Assembly (NCBI GenBank): GCA_024362935.1
Contig: JANCRA010000166.1
Coordinates: forward strand, 605,266-669,265
Source: Setophaga petechia
Taxonomy: Eukaryota > Chordata > Aves > Passeriformes > Parulidae
Length of the DNA: 64,000 nt
Reading direction: 5' to 3'
Both the position numbers and the translations under genes were made by a program. A model generated the notes under the pieces. It worked only from the letters and a program-made list of their open reading frames with translations. It searched no databases and was not told the DNA's origin. Of the stretch, positions 34,501 through 45,936 are shown in pieces (position 1 is the first letter of the stretch; the number at the start of each line of letters is the position of its first letter).

Positions 34501-37500
34501 AACCCTAACCCTAGCCCTAGACAGGTAAATCAGCCTAGGGTTAGGGATGACACCAAAGAAAAAGCTGCGGAGGCAGCGATGTTGTGGCGCTTTTGCGCTC
34601 CCCTTGGGATACCTTTTGCAGTTGCAGTGTGCCTGGAGCTCAGGGCTTTCTGGATTAAAAAACCCTTACCCTAGGCGTAAGCCTAAGCCCTAAACTGGTC
34701 AATCAGCCTAGGGTTAGGGACGGTCCCAAGGAAAAATGTGCGGAGGCAGCCATGTTGTGGCACTTTTTCGATCCCCTTGGGATGCCTTTGCCAGCTGAAT
34801 TGTGTCTGGAGCTCAAGCCTTTCTCATTTAAAAAACCCTAACCCTAGGCGTAACCCTAACCCTAGCTCTAGCCAGGTAAATCAGCCTAGGGTTAGGGATG
34901 GCACCAAAGAAAAAGCTGTGGAGGCAGCGATGTTGTGGCACTTTTGCACTCCCCTTGGGATACCTTTTGCAGTTGCAGTGTGCCTGGAGCTCAGGGCTTT
35001 CTGGATTAAAAAACCCTTACCCTAGGCGTAAGCCTAAGCCCCAAACTGGTCAACCAGCCTAGGGTTAGGGACGCTCCCAAGGAAAAATGTGCGGAGGCAG
35101 CCATGTTGTGGCACTTTTTCGATCCCCTTGGGATGCCTTTGCCTGCTGAATTGTGCCTGAAGCTCAAGCCTTTCTCATTTAAAAAACCCTAACCCTAGGC
35201 GTAACCCTAACCCTAGCCCTAGCCAGGTAAATCAGCCTAGGGTTAGGGATGGCACCAAAGAAAAAGCTGTGGAGGCAGCGATGTTGTGGCACTTTTGCGC
35301 TCCCCTTGGGATACCTTTTGCAGTTGCAGTGTGCCTGGAGCTCAGGGCTTTCTGGATTAAAAAACCCTTACCCTAGGCGTAAGCCTAAGCCCTCAACTGG
35401 CCAATCAGCCTAGGGTTAGGGACGGTCCCAAGGAAAAATGTGCGGAGGCAGCCATGTTGTGGCACTTTTTCGATCCCCTTGGGATGCCTTTGCCAGCTGA
35501 ATTGTGTCTGGAGCTCAAGCCTTTCTCATTTAAAAAACCCTAACCCTAGGCGTAACCCTAACCCTAGCCCTAGACAGGTAAATCAGCCTAGGGTTAGGGA
35601 TGACACCAAAGAAAAAGCTGCGGAGGCAGCGATGTTGTGGCGCTTTTGCGCTCCCCTTGGGATACCTTTTGCAGTTGCAGTGTGCCTGGAGCTCAGGGCT
35701 TTCTGGATTAAAAAACCCTTACCCTAGGCGTAAGCCTAAGCCCTAAACTGGTCAATCAGCCTAGGGTTAGGGACGGTCCCAAGGAAAAATGTGCGGAGGC
35801 AGCCATGTTGTGGCACTTTTTCGATCCCCTTGGGATGCCTTTGCCAGCTGAATTGTGTCTGGAGCTCAAGCCTTTCTCATTTAAAAAACCCTAACCCTAG
35901 GCGTAACCCTAACCCTAGCTCTAGCCAGGTAAATCAGCCTAGGGTTAGGGATGGCACCAAAGAAAAAGCTGTGGAGGCAGCGATGTTGTGGCACTTTTGC
36001 ACTCCCCTTGGGATACCTTTTGCAGTTGCAGTGTGCCTGGAGCTCAGGGCTTTCTGGATTAAAAAACCCTTACCCTAGGCGTAAGCCTAAGCCCCAAACT
36101 GGTCAACCAGCCTAGGGTTAGGGACGGTCCCAAGGAAAAATGTGCGGAGGCAGCCATGTTGTGGCACTTTTTCGATCCCCTTGGGATGCCTTTGCCAGCT
36201 GAATGGTGTCTGGAGCTCAAGCCTTTCTCATTTAAAAAACCCTAACCCTAGGCGTAACCCTAACCCTAGCCCTAGCCAGGTAAATCAGCCTAGGGTTAGG
36301 GATGGCATCAAAGAAAAAGCTGTGGAGGCAGCGATGTTGTGGCGCTTTTGCGCTCCCCTTGGGATACCTTTTGCAGTTCCAGTGTGCCTGGAGCTCAGGG
36401 CTTTCTGGATTAAAAAACCCTTACCCTAGGCGTAAGCCTAAGCCCTATACTGGTCAATCAGCCTAGGGTTAGGGACGCTCCCAAGGAAAAATGTGCGGAG
36501 GCAGCCATGTTGTGGCACTTTTTCGATCCCCTTGGGATGCCTTTGCCAGCTGAATTGTGTCTGGAGCTCAAACCTTTCTCATTTAAAAAACCCTAACCCT
36601 AGGCGTAACCCTAACCCTAGCCCTAGCCAGGTAAATCAGCCTAGGGTTAGGGATGGCACCAAAGAAAAAGCTGTGGAGGCAGCGATGTTGTGGCACTTTT
36701 GCGCTCCCCTTGGGATACCTTTTGCAGTTGCAGTGTGCCTGGAGCTCAGGGCTTTCTGGATTAAAAAACCCTTACCCTAGGCGTAAGCCTAAGCCCTCAA
36801 CTGGCCAATCAGCCTAGGGTTAGGGACGGTCCCAAGGAAAAATGTGCGGAGGCAGCCATGTTGTGGCACTTTTTCGATCCCCTTGGGATGCCTTTGCCAG
36901 CTGAATTGTGTCTGGAGCTCAAGCCTTTCTCATTTAAAAAACCCTAACCCTAGGCGTAACCCTAACCCTAGCCCTAGACAGGTAAATCAGCCTAGGGTTA
37001 GGGATGACACCAAAGAAAAAGCTGCGGAGGCAGCGATGTTGTGGCGCTTTTGCGCTCCCCTTGGGATACCTTTTGCAGTTGCAGTGTGCCTGGAGCTCAG
37101 GGCTTTCTGGATTAAAAAACCCTTACCCTAGGCGTAAGCCTAAGCCCTAAACTGGTCAATCAGCCTAGGGTTAGGGACGGTCCCAAGGAAAAATGTGCGG
37201 AGGCAGCCATGTTGTGGCACTTTTTCGATCCCCTTGGGATGCCTTTGCCAGCTGAATTGTGTCTGGAGCTCAAGCCTTTCTCATTTAAAAAACCCTAACC
37301 CTAGGCGTAACCCTAACCCTAGCTCTAGCCAGGTAAATCAGCCTAGGGTTAGGGATGGCACCAAAGAAAAAGCTGTGGAGGCAGCGATGTTGTGGCACTT
37401 TTGCACTCCCCTTGGGATACCTTTTGCAGTTGCAGTGTGCCTGGAGCTCAGGGCTTTCTGGATTAAAAAACCCTTACCCTAGGCGTAAGCCTAAGCCCCA

Positions 37501-40002
37501 AACTGGTCAACCAGCCTAGGGTTAGGGACGCTCCCAAGGAAAAATGTGCGGAGGCAGCCATGTTGTGGCACTTTTTCGATCCCCTTGGGATGCCTTTGCC
37601 TGCTGAATTGTGCCTGAAGCTCAAGCCTTTCTCATTTAAAAAACCCTAACCCTAGGCGTAACCCTAACCCTAGCCCTAGCCAGGTAAATCAGCCTAGGGT
37701 TAGGGATGGCACCAAAGAAAAAGCTGTGGAGGCAGCGATGTTGTGGCACTTTTGCGCTCCCCTTGGGATACCTTTTGCAGTTGCAGTGTGCCTGGAGCTC
37801 AGGGCTTTCTGGATTAAAAAACCCTTACCCTAGGCGTAAGCCTAAGCCCTCAACTGGCCAATCAGCCTAGGGTTAGGGACGGTCCCAAGGAAAAATGTGC
37901 GGAGGCAGCCATGTTGTGGCACTTTTTCGATCCCCTTGGGATGCCTTTGCCAGCTGAATTGTGTCTGGAGCTCAAGCCTTTCTCATTTAAAAAACCCTAA
38001 CCCTAGGCGTAACCCTAACCCTAGCCCTAGACAGGTAAATCAGCCTAGGGTTAGGGATGACACCAAAGAAAAAGCTGCGGAGGCAGCGATGTTGTGGCGC
38101 TTTTGCGCTCCCCTTGGGATACCTTTTGCAGTTGCAGTGTGCCTGGAGCTCAGGGCTTTCTGGATTAAAAAACCCTTACCCTAGGCGTAAGCCTAAGCCC
38201 TAAACTGGTCAATCAGCCTAGGGTTAGGGACGGTCCCAAGGAAAAATGTGCGGAGGCAGCCATGTTGTGGCACTTTTTCGATCCCCTTGGGATGCCTTTG
38301 CCAGCTGAATTGTGTCTGGAGCTCAAGCCTTTCTCATTTAAAAAACCCTAACCCTAGGCGTAACCCTAACCCTAGCTCTAGCCAGGTAAATCAGCCTAGG
38401 GTTAGGGATGGCACCAAAGAAAAAGCTGTGGAGGCAGCGATGTTGTGGCACTTTTGCACTCCCCTTGGGATACCTTTTGCAGTTGCAGTGTGCCTGGAGC
38501 TCAGGGCTTTCTGGATTAAAAAACCCTTACCCTAGGCGTAAGCCTAAGCCCCAAACTGGTCAACCAGCCTAGGGTTAGGGACGCTCCCAAGGAAAAATGT
38601 GCGGAGGCAGCCATGTTGTGGCACTTTTTCGATCCCCTTGGGATGCCTTTGCCTGCTGAATTGTGCCTGAAGCTCAAGCCTTTCTCATTTAAAAAACCCT
38701 AACCCTAGGCGTAACCCTAACCCTAGCCCTAGCCAGGTAAATCAGCCTAGGGTTAGGGATGCCACCAAAGAAAAAGCTGTGGAGGCAGCGATGATGTGGC
38801 ACTTTTGCGCTCCCCTTTGGATACCTTTTGCAGTTGCAGTGTGCCTGGAGCTCAGGGCTTTCTGGATTAAAAAACCCTTACCCTAGGCGTAAGCCTAAGC
38901 CCTAAACTGGTCAATCAGCCTAGGGTTAGGGACGGTCCCAAGGAAAAATGTGCGGAGGCAGCCATGTTGTGGCACTTTTTCGATCCCCTTGGAATGCCTT
39001 TGCCAGCTGAATTGTGTTTGGAGCTCAAGCCTTTCTCATTTAAAAAACCCTAACCCTAGGCGTAACCCTAACCCTAGCCCTAGACAGGTAAATCAGCCTA
39101 GGGTTAGGGATGGCACCAAAGAAAAAGCTGTGGAGGCAGCGATGTTGTGGCACTTTTGCGCTCCCCTTGGGATACCTTTTGCAGTTGCAGTGTGCCTGGA
39201 GCTCAGGGCTTTCTGGATTAAAAAACCCTTACCCTAGGCGTAAGCCTAAGCCCTAAACTGGTCAATCAGCCTAGGGTTAGGGACGGTCCCAAGGAAAAAT
39301 GTGCGGAGGCAGCCATGTTGTGGCACTTTTTCGATCCCCTTGGGATGCCTTTGCCAGCTGAATTGTGTCTGGAGCTCAAGCCTTTCTCATTTAAAAAACC
39401 CTAACCCTAGGCGTAACCCTAACCCTAGCCCTAGACAGGTAAATCAGCCTAGGGTTAGGGATGGCATCAAAGAAAAAGCTGCGGAGGCAGCGATGTTGTG
39501 GCACTTTTGCGCTCACCTTGGGATACCTTTTGCAGTTGCAGTGTGCCTGGAGCTCAGGGCTTTCTGGATTAAAAAACCCTTACCCTAGGCGTAAGCCTAA
39601 GCCCTCAACTGGCCAATCAGCCTAGGGTTAGGGACGGTCCCAAGGAAAAATGTGCGGAGGCAGCCATGTTGTGGCACTTTTTCGATCCCCTTGGGATGCC
39701 TTTGCCAGCTGAATTGTGTCTGGAGCTCAAGCCTTTCTCATTTAAAAAACCCTAACCCTAGGCGTAACCCTAACCCTAGCCCTAGACAGGTAAATCAGCC
39801 TAGGGTTAGGGATGGCACCAAAGAAAAAGCTGAGGATAAAGCGATGTTGTGGTGCTTTTGCGCTCCCCTTGGGATACCTTTTGCAGTTGCAGTGTGCCTG
39901 GAGCTCAGGGCTTTCTGGATTAAAAAACCCTTACCCTAGGCGTAAGCCTAAGCCCTAAACTGGTCAATCAGCCTAGGGTTAGGGACGCTCCCAAGGAAAA
40001 AT
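31579..40002 (+). repeat. 14-unit higher-order repeat, expanded 24-unit copy (8424 bp)
   Basis: Reading the unit markers gives the order A B C D E F G H I J K* I J G H I J K* I J K L M N. Units start every 351 bp from 31579 to 39652. This is one full 14-unit repeat with internal re-use of I-J and G-K. K* at 35089 and 37546 is a hybrid: it starts as K (GTGCCTGAAG) but changes before the middle to an H-like second part (GATGGCACC, GATGTTGTGG and the CTCAACTGGCC linker), so it is followed by I as H normally is. The unit at 38599 is an unaltered K. The unit at 36142 is a G that directly follows J. Confidence 0.88.
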
Positions 40003-40353
40003 GTGCGGAGGCAGCCATGTTGTGGCACTTTTTCGATCCCCTTGGGATGCCTTTGCCTGCTGAATTGTGTCTGGAGCTCAAACCTTTCTCATTTAAAAAA
40101 CCCTAACCCTAGGCGTAACCCTAACCCTAGCCCTAGCCAGGTAAATCAGCCTAGGGTTAGGGATGGCACCAAAGAAAAAGCTGTGGAGGCAGCGATGTTG
40201 TGGCGCTTTTGCGCTCCCCTTGGGATACCTTTTGCAGTTGCAGTGTGCCTGGAGCTCAGGGCTTTCTGGATTAAAAAACCCTTACCCTAGGCGTAAGCCT
40301 AAGCCCTCAACTGGCCAATCAGCCTAGGGTTAGGGACGGTCCCAAGGAAAAAT
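40003..40353 (+). repeat. Single A-type unit linking two block families
   Basis: This unit carries TGCCTGCTG and GAGCTCAAACC, the markers of unit A, and follows unit N as expected for the start of another 14-unit copy. The next unit, at 40354, has ATGTGTGGAGG and GATCCCATTGGG rather than the B markers, so the 14-unit order ends here and the following 8-unit block begins. Confidence 0.8.
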
Positions 40354-43145
40354 GTGTGGAGGCAGCCATGTTGTGGCACTTTTTCGATCCCATTGGGATG
40401 CCTTTGCCAGCTGAATTGTGTCTGGAGCTCAAGCCTTTCTCATTTAAAAAACCCTAACCCTAGGCGTAACCCTAACCCTAGCCCTAGCCAGGTAAATCAG
40501 CCTAGGGTTAGGGATGGCACCAAAGAAAAAGCTGTGGAGGCAGCGATGTTGTGGCACTTTTGCGCTCCCCTTGGGATACCTTTTGCAGTTGCAGTGTGCC
40601 TGGAGCTCAGGGCTTTCTGGATTAAAAAACCCTTACCCTAGGCCTAAGCCTAAGCCCTAAACTGGTCAATCAGCCTAGGGTTAGGGACGGTCCCAAGGAA
40701 AAATGTGCGGAGGCAGCCATGTTGTGGCACTTTTTCGATCCCCTTGGGATGCCTTTGCCAGCTGAATTGTGTCTGGAGCTCAAGCCTTTCTCATTTAAAA
40801 AACCCTAACCCTAGGCGTAACCCTAACCCTAGCCCTAGACAGGTAAATCAGCCTAGGGTTAGGGATGGCACCAAAGAAAAAGCTGAGGATAAAGCGATGT
40901 TGTGGCACTTTTGCGCACACCTTGGGATACCTTTGGAAGTTGCAGTGTGCCTGGAGCTCAGGGCTTTCTGGATTAAAAAACCCTTACCCTAGGCGTAAGC
41001 CTAAGCCCTAAACTGGTCAATCAGCCTAGGGTTAGGGACGCTCCCAAGGAAAAATGTGCGGAGGCAGCCATGTTGTGGCACTTTTTCGATCCCCTTGGGA
41101 TGCCTTTGCCTGCTGAATTGTGTCTGGAGCTCAAGCCTTTCTCATTTAAAAAACCCTAACCCTAGGCATAACCCTAACCCTAGCCCTAGGCAGGTAAATC
41201 AGCCTAGGGTTAGGGATGGCACCAAAGAAAAAGCTGTGGAGGCAGCAATGTTGTGGCACTTTTGCGCTCCCCTTGGGATACCTTTTGCAGTTGCAGGGAG
41301 GCTGGAGCTCAGGGCTTTCTGGATTAAAAAACCCTTACCCTAGGCGTAAGCCTAAGCCCTAAACTGGTCAATCAGCCTAGGGTTAGGGACGGTCCCAAGG
41401 AAAAATGTGTGGAGGCAGCCATGTTGTGGCACTTTTTCGATCCCCTTGGGATGCCTTTGCCAGCTGAATTGTGTCTGGAGCTCAAGCCTTTCTCATTTAA
41501 AAAACCCTAACCCTAGTCCTAGCCAGGGAAATCAGCCTAGGGTTAGGGATGGCATCAAAGAAAAAGCTGCGGAGGCAGCGATGTTGCGGCGCTTCTGCGC
41601 TCCCCTTGGGATACCTTTTGCAGTTGCAGTGTGCCTGGAGCTCAGGGCTTTCTGGATTAAAAAACCCTTACCCTAGGCGTAAGCCTAAGCCCTAAACTGG
41701 TCAATCAGCCTAGGGTTAGGGACGGTCCCAAGGAAAAATGTGCCGAGGCAGCCATGTTGTGGCACTTTTTCGATCCCCTTGGGATGCCTTTGCCTGCTGA
41801 ATTGTGTCTGGAGCTCAAACCTTTCTCATTTAAAAAACCCTAACCCTAGGCGTAACCCTAACCCTAGCCCTAGCCAGGTAAATCAGCCTAGGGTTAGGGA
41901 TGGCACCAAAGAAAAAGCTGTGGAGGCAGCGATGTTGTGGCGCTTTTGCGCTCCCCTTGGGATACCTTTTGCAGTTGCAGTGTGGCTGGAGCTCAGGGCT
42001 TTCTGGATTAAAAAACCCTTACCCTAGGCGTAAGCCTAAGCCCTAAACTGGTCAATCAGCCTAGGGTTAGGGACGGTCCCCAAGGAAAAATGTGCGGAGG
42101 CAGCCATGTTGTGGCACTTTTTCGATCCCCTTGGGATGCCTTTGCCAGCTGAATTGTGTCTGGAGCTCAAGCCTTTCTCATTTAAAAAACCCTAACCCTA
42201 GGCGTAACCCTAACCCTAGCCCTAGCCAGGTAAATCAGCCTAGGGTTAGGGATGGCACCAAAGAAAAAGCTGTGGAGGCAGCGATGTTGTGGCACTTTTG
42301 CGCTCCCCTTGGGATACCTTTTGCAGTTGCAGTGTGCCTGGAGCTCAGGGCTTTCTGGATTAAAAAACCCTTACCCTAGGCGTAAGCCTAAGCCCTAAAC
42401 TGGTCAATCAGCCTAGGGTTAGGGACGCTCCCAAGGAAAAATGTGCGGAGGCAGCCATGTTGTGGCACTTTTTCGATCCCCTTGGGATGCCTTTGCCAGC
42501 TGAATTGTGTCTGAAGCTCAAGCCTTTCTCATTTAAAAAACCCTAACCCTAGGCGTAACCCTAACCCTAGCCCTAGCCAGGTAAATCAGCCTAGGGTTAG
42601 GGATGGCACCAAAGAAAAAGCTGTGGAGGCAGCGATGTTGTGGCACTTTTGCGCTCCCCTTGGGATACCTTTTGCAGTTGCAGGTGTGCCTGGAGCTCAG
42701 GGCTTTCTGGATTAAAAAACCCTTACCCTAGGCGTAAGCCTAAGCCCTAAACTGGTCAATAAGCCTAGGGTTAGGGACGCTCCCAAGGAAAAATGTGCGG
42801 AGGCAGCCATGTTGTGGCACTTTTTCGATCCCCTTGGGATGCCTTTGCCTGCTGAATTGTGTCTGGAGCTCAAGCCTTTCTCATTTAAAAAACCCTAACC
42901 ATAGGCGTAACCCTAACCCTAGCCCTAGCCAGGTAAATCAGCCTAGGGTTAGGGATGGCACCAAAGAAAAAGCTGTGGAGGCAGCGATGTTGTGGCGCTT
43001 TTGCGCTCCCCTTGGGATACCTTTTGCAGTTGCAGTGTGCCTGGAGCTCAGGGCTTTCTGGATTAAAAAACCCTTACCCTAGGCGTAAGCCTAAGCCCTC
43101 AACTGGCCAATCAGCCTAGGGTTAGGGACGGTCCCAAGGAAAAAT
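40354..43145 (+). repeat. Second 8-unit higher-order block, copy 1 (2792 bp)
   Basis: Units start at 40354, 40705, 41056, 41407, 41740, 42092, 42443 and 42795. Private markers are ACCTTTGGAAG with GAGGATAAAG (40705), GGCATAACCC with TAGGCAGG (41056), a 333-bp unit with CCAGGGAAATCAG (41407), ATGTGCCGAGG and GTGTGGCTGG (41740), GTCTGAAGC with CAGGTGTGCC (42443) and CAATAAGCC before 42795. Differences from copy 2 that I saw are GCGCACACC, GGGAGGCTGG, an extra C near 42081, TGCGCTCC and ACCATAGGCG. Confidence 0.88.
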
Positions 43146-45936
43146 GTGTGGAGGCAGCCATGTTGTGGCACTTTTTCGATCCCATTGGGATGCCTTTGCC
43201 AGCTGAATTGTGTCTGGAGCTCAAGCCTTTCTCATTTAAAAAACCCTAACCCTAGGCGTAACCCTAACCCTAGCCCTAGCCAGGTAAATCAGCCTAGGGT
43301 TAGGGATGGCACCAAAGAAAAAGCTGTGGAGGCAGCGATGTTGTGGCACTTTTGCGCTCCCCTTGGGATACCTTTTGCAGTTGCAGTGTGCCTGGAGCTC
43401 AGGGCTTTCTGGATTAAAAAACCCTTACCCTAGGCGTAAGCCTAAGCCCTAAACTGGTCAATCAGCCTAGGGTTAGGGACGGTCCCAAGGAAAAATGTGC
43501 GGAGGCAGCCATGTTGTGGCACTTTTTCGATCCCCTTGGGATGCCTTTGCCAGCTGAATTGTGTCTGGAGCTCAAGCCTTTCTCATTTAAAAAACCCTAA
43601 CCCTAGGCGTAACCCTAACCCTAGCCCTAGACAGGTAAATCAGCCTAGGGTTAGGGATGGCACCAAAGAAAAAGCTGAGGATAAAGCGATGTTGTGGCAC
43701 TTTTGCGCTCACCTTGGGATACCTTTGGAAGTTGCAGTGTGCCTGGAGCTCAGGGCTTTCTGGATTAAAAAACCCTTACCCTAGGCGTAAGCCTAAGCCC
43801 TAAACTGGTCAATCAGCCTAGGGTTAGGGACGCTCCCAAGGAAAAATGTGCGGAGGCAGCCATGTTGTGGCACTTTTTCGATCCCCTTGGGATGCCTTTG
43901 CCTGCTGAATTGTGTCTGGAGCTCAAGCCTTTCTCATTTAAAAAACCCTAACCCTAGGCATAACCCTAACCCTAGCCCTAGGCAGGTAAATCAGCCTAGG
44001 GTTAGGGATGGCACCAAAGAAAAAGCTGTGGAGGCAGCAATGTTGTGGCACTTTTGCGCTCCCCTTGGGATACCTTTTGCAGTTGCAGGGAGCCTGGAGC
44101 TCAGGGCTTTCTGGATTAAAAAACCCTTACCCTAGGCGTAAGCCTAAGCCCTAAACTGGTCAATCAGCCTAGGGTTAGGGACGGTCCCAAGGAAAAATGT
44201 GTGGAGGCAGCCATGTTGTGGCACTTTTTCGATCCCCTTGGGATGCCTTTGCCAGCTGAATTGTGTCTGGAGCTCAAGCCTTTCTCATTTAAAAAACCCT
44301 AACCCTAGTCCTAGCCAGGGAAATCAGCCTAGGGTTAGGGATGGCATCAAAGAAAAAGCTGCGGAGGCAGCGATGTTGCGGCGCTTCTGCGCTCCCCTTG
44401 GGATACCTTTTGCAGTTGCAGTGTGCCTGGAGCTCAGGGCTTTCTGGATTAAAAAACCCTTACCCTAGGCGTAAGCCTAAGCCCTAAACTGGTCAATCAG
44501 CCTAGGGTTAGGGACGGTCCCAAGGAAAAATGTGCCGAGGCAGCCATGTTGTGGCACTTTTTCGATCCCCTTGGGATGCCTTTGCCTGCTGAATTGTGTC
44601 TGGAGCTCAAACCTTTCTCATTTAAAAAACCCTAACCCTAGGCGTAACCCTAACCCTAGCCCTAGCCAGGTAAATCAGCCTAGGGTTAGGGATGGCACCA
44701 AAGAAAAAGCTGTGGAGGCAGCGATGTTGTGGCGCTTTTGCGCTCCCCTTGGGATACCTTTTGCAGTTGCAGTGTGGCTGGAGCTCAGGGCTTTCTGGAT
44801 TAAAAAACCCTTACCCTAGGCGTAAGCCTAAGCCCTAAACTGGTCAATCAGCCTAGGGTTAGGGACGGTCCCAAGGAAAAATGTGCGGAGGCAGCCATGT
44901 TGTGGCACTTTTTCGATCCCCTTGGGATGCCTTTGCCAGCTGAATTGTGTCTGGAGCTCAAGCCTTTCTCATTTAAAAAACCCTAACCCTAGGCGTAACC
45001 CTAACCCTAGCCCTAGCCAGGTAAATCAGCCTAGGGTTAGGGATGGCACCAAAGAAAAAGCTGTGGAGGCAGCGATGTTGTGGCACTTTTGCACTCCCCT
45101 TGGGATACCTTTTGCAGTTGCAGTGTGCCTGGAGCTCAGGGCTTTCTGGATTAAAAAACCCTTACCCTAGGCGTAAGCCTAAGCCCTAAACTGGTCAATC
45201 AGCCTAGGGTTAGGGACGCTCCCAAGGAAAAATGTGCGGAGGCAGCCATGTTGTGGCACTTTTTTGATCCCCTTGGGATGCCTTTGCCAGCTGAATTGTG
45301 TCTGAAGCTCAAGCCTTTCTCATTTAAAAAACCCTAACCCTAGGCGTAACCCTAACCCTAGCCCTAGCCAGGTAAATCAGCCTAGGGTTAGGGATGGCAC
45401 CAAAGAAAAAGCTGTGGAGGCAGCGATGTTGTGGCACTTTTGCGCTCCCCTTGGGATACCTTTTGCAGTTGCAGGTGTGCCTGGAGCTCAGGGCTTTCTG
45501 GATTAAAAAACCCTTACCCTAGGCGTAAGCCTAAGCCCTAAACTGGTCAATAAGCCTAGGGTTAGGGACGCTCCCAAGGAAAAATGTGCGGAGGCAGCCA
45601 TGTTGTGGCACTTTTTCGATCCCCTTGGGATGCCTTTGCCTGCTGAATTGTGTCTGGAGCTCAAGCCTTTCTCATTTAAAAAACCCTAACCCTAGGCGTA
45701 ACCCTAACCCTAGCCCTAGCCAGGTAAATCAGCCTAGGGTTAGGGATGGCACCAAAGAAAAAGCTGTGGAGGCAGCGATGTTGTGGCAGTTTTGCGCTCC
45801 CCTTGGGATACCTTTTGCAGTTGCAGTGTGCCTGGAGCTCAGGGCTTTCTGGATTAAAAAACCCTTACCCTCGGCGTAAGCCTAAGCCTTAAACTGGTCA
45901 ATCAGCCTAGGGTTAGGGACGGTCCCAAGGAAAAAT
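43146..45936 (+). repeat. Second 8-unit higher-order block, copy 2 (2791 bp)
   Basis: This is the tandem partner of 40354-43145. Units start at 43146, 43497, 43848, 44199, 44532, 44883, 45234 and 45586. Private changes include GCACTCC in the unit at 44883, TTTTTTGATCC in the unit at 45234, TGGCAGTTTTGCG near 45785 and CCCTCGGCG near 45870. More substitutions separate the copies than in the 2786-bp duplication, so this duplication looks older. Confidence 0.87.
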
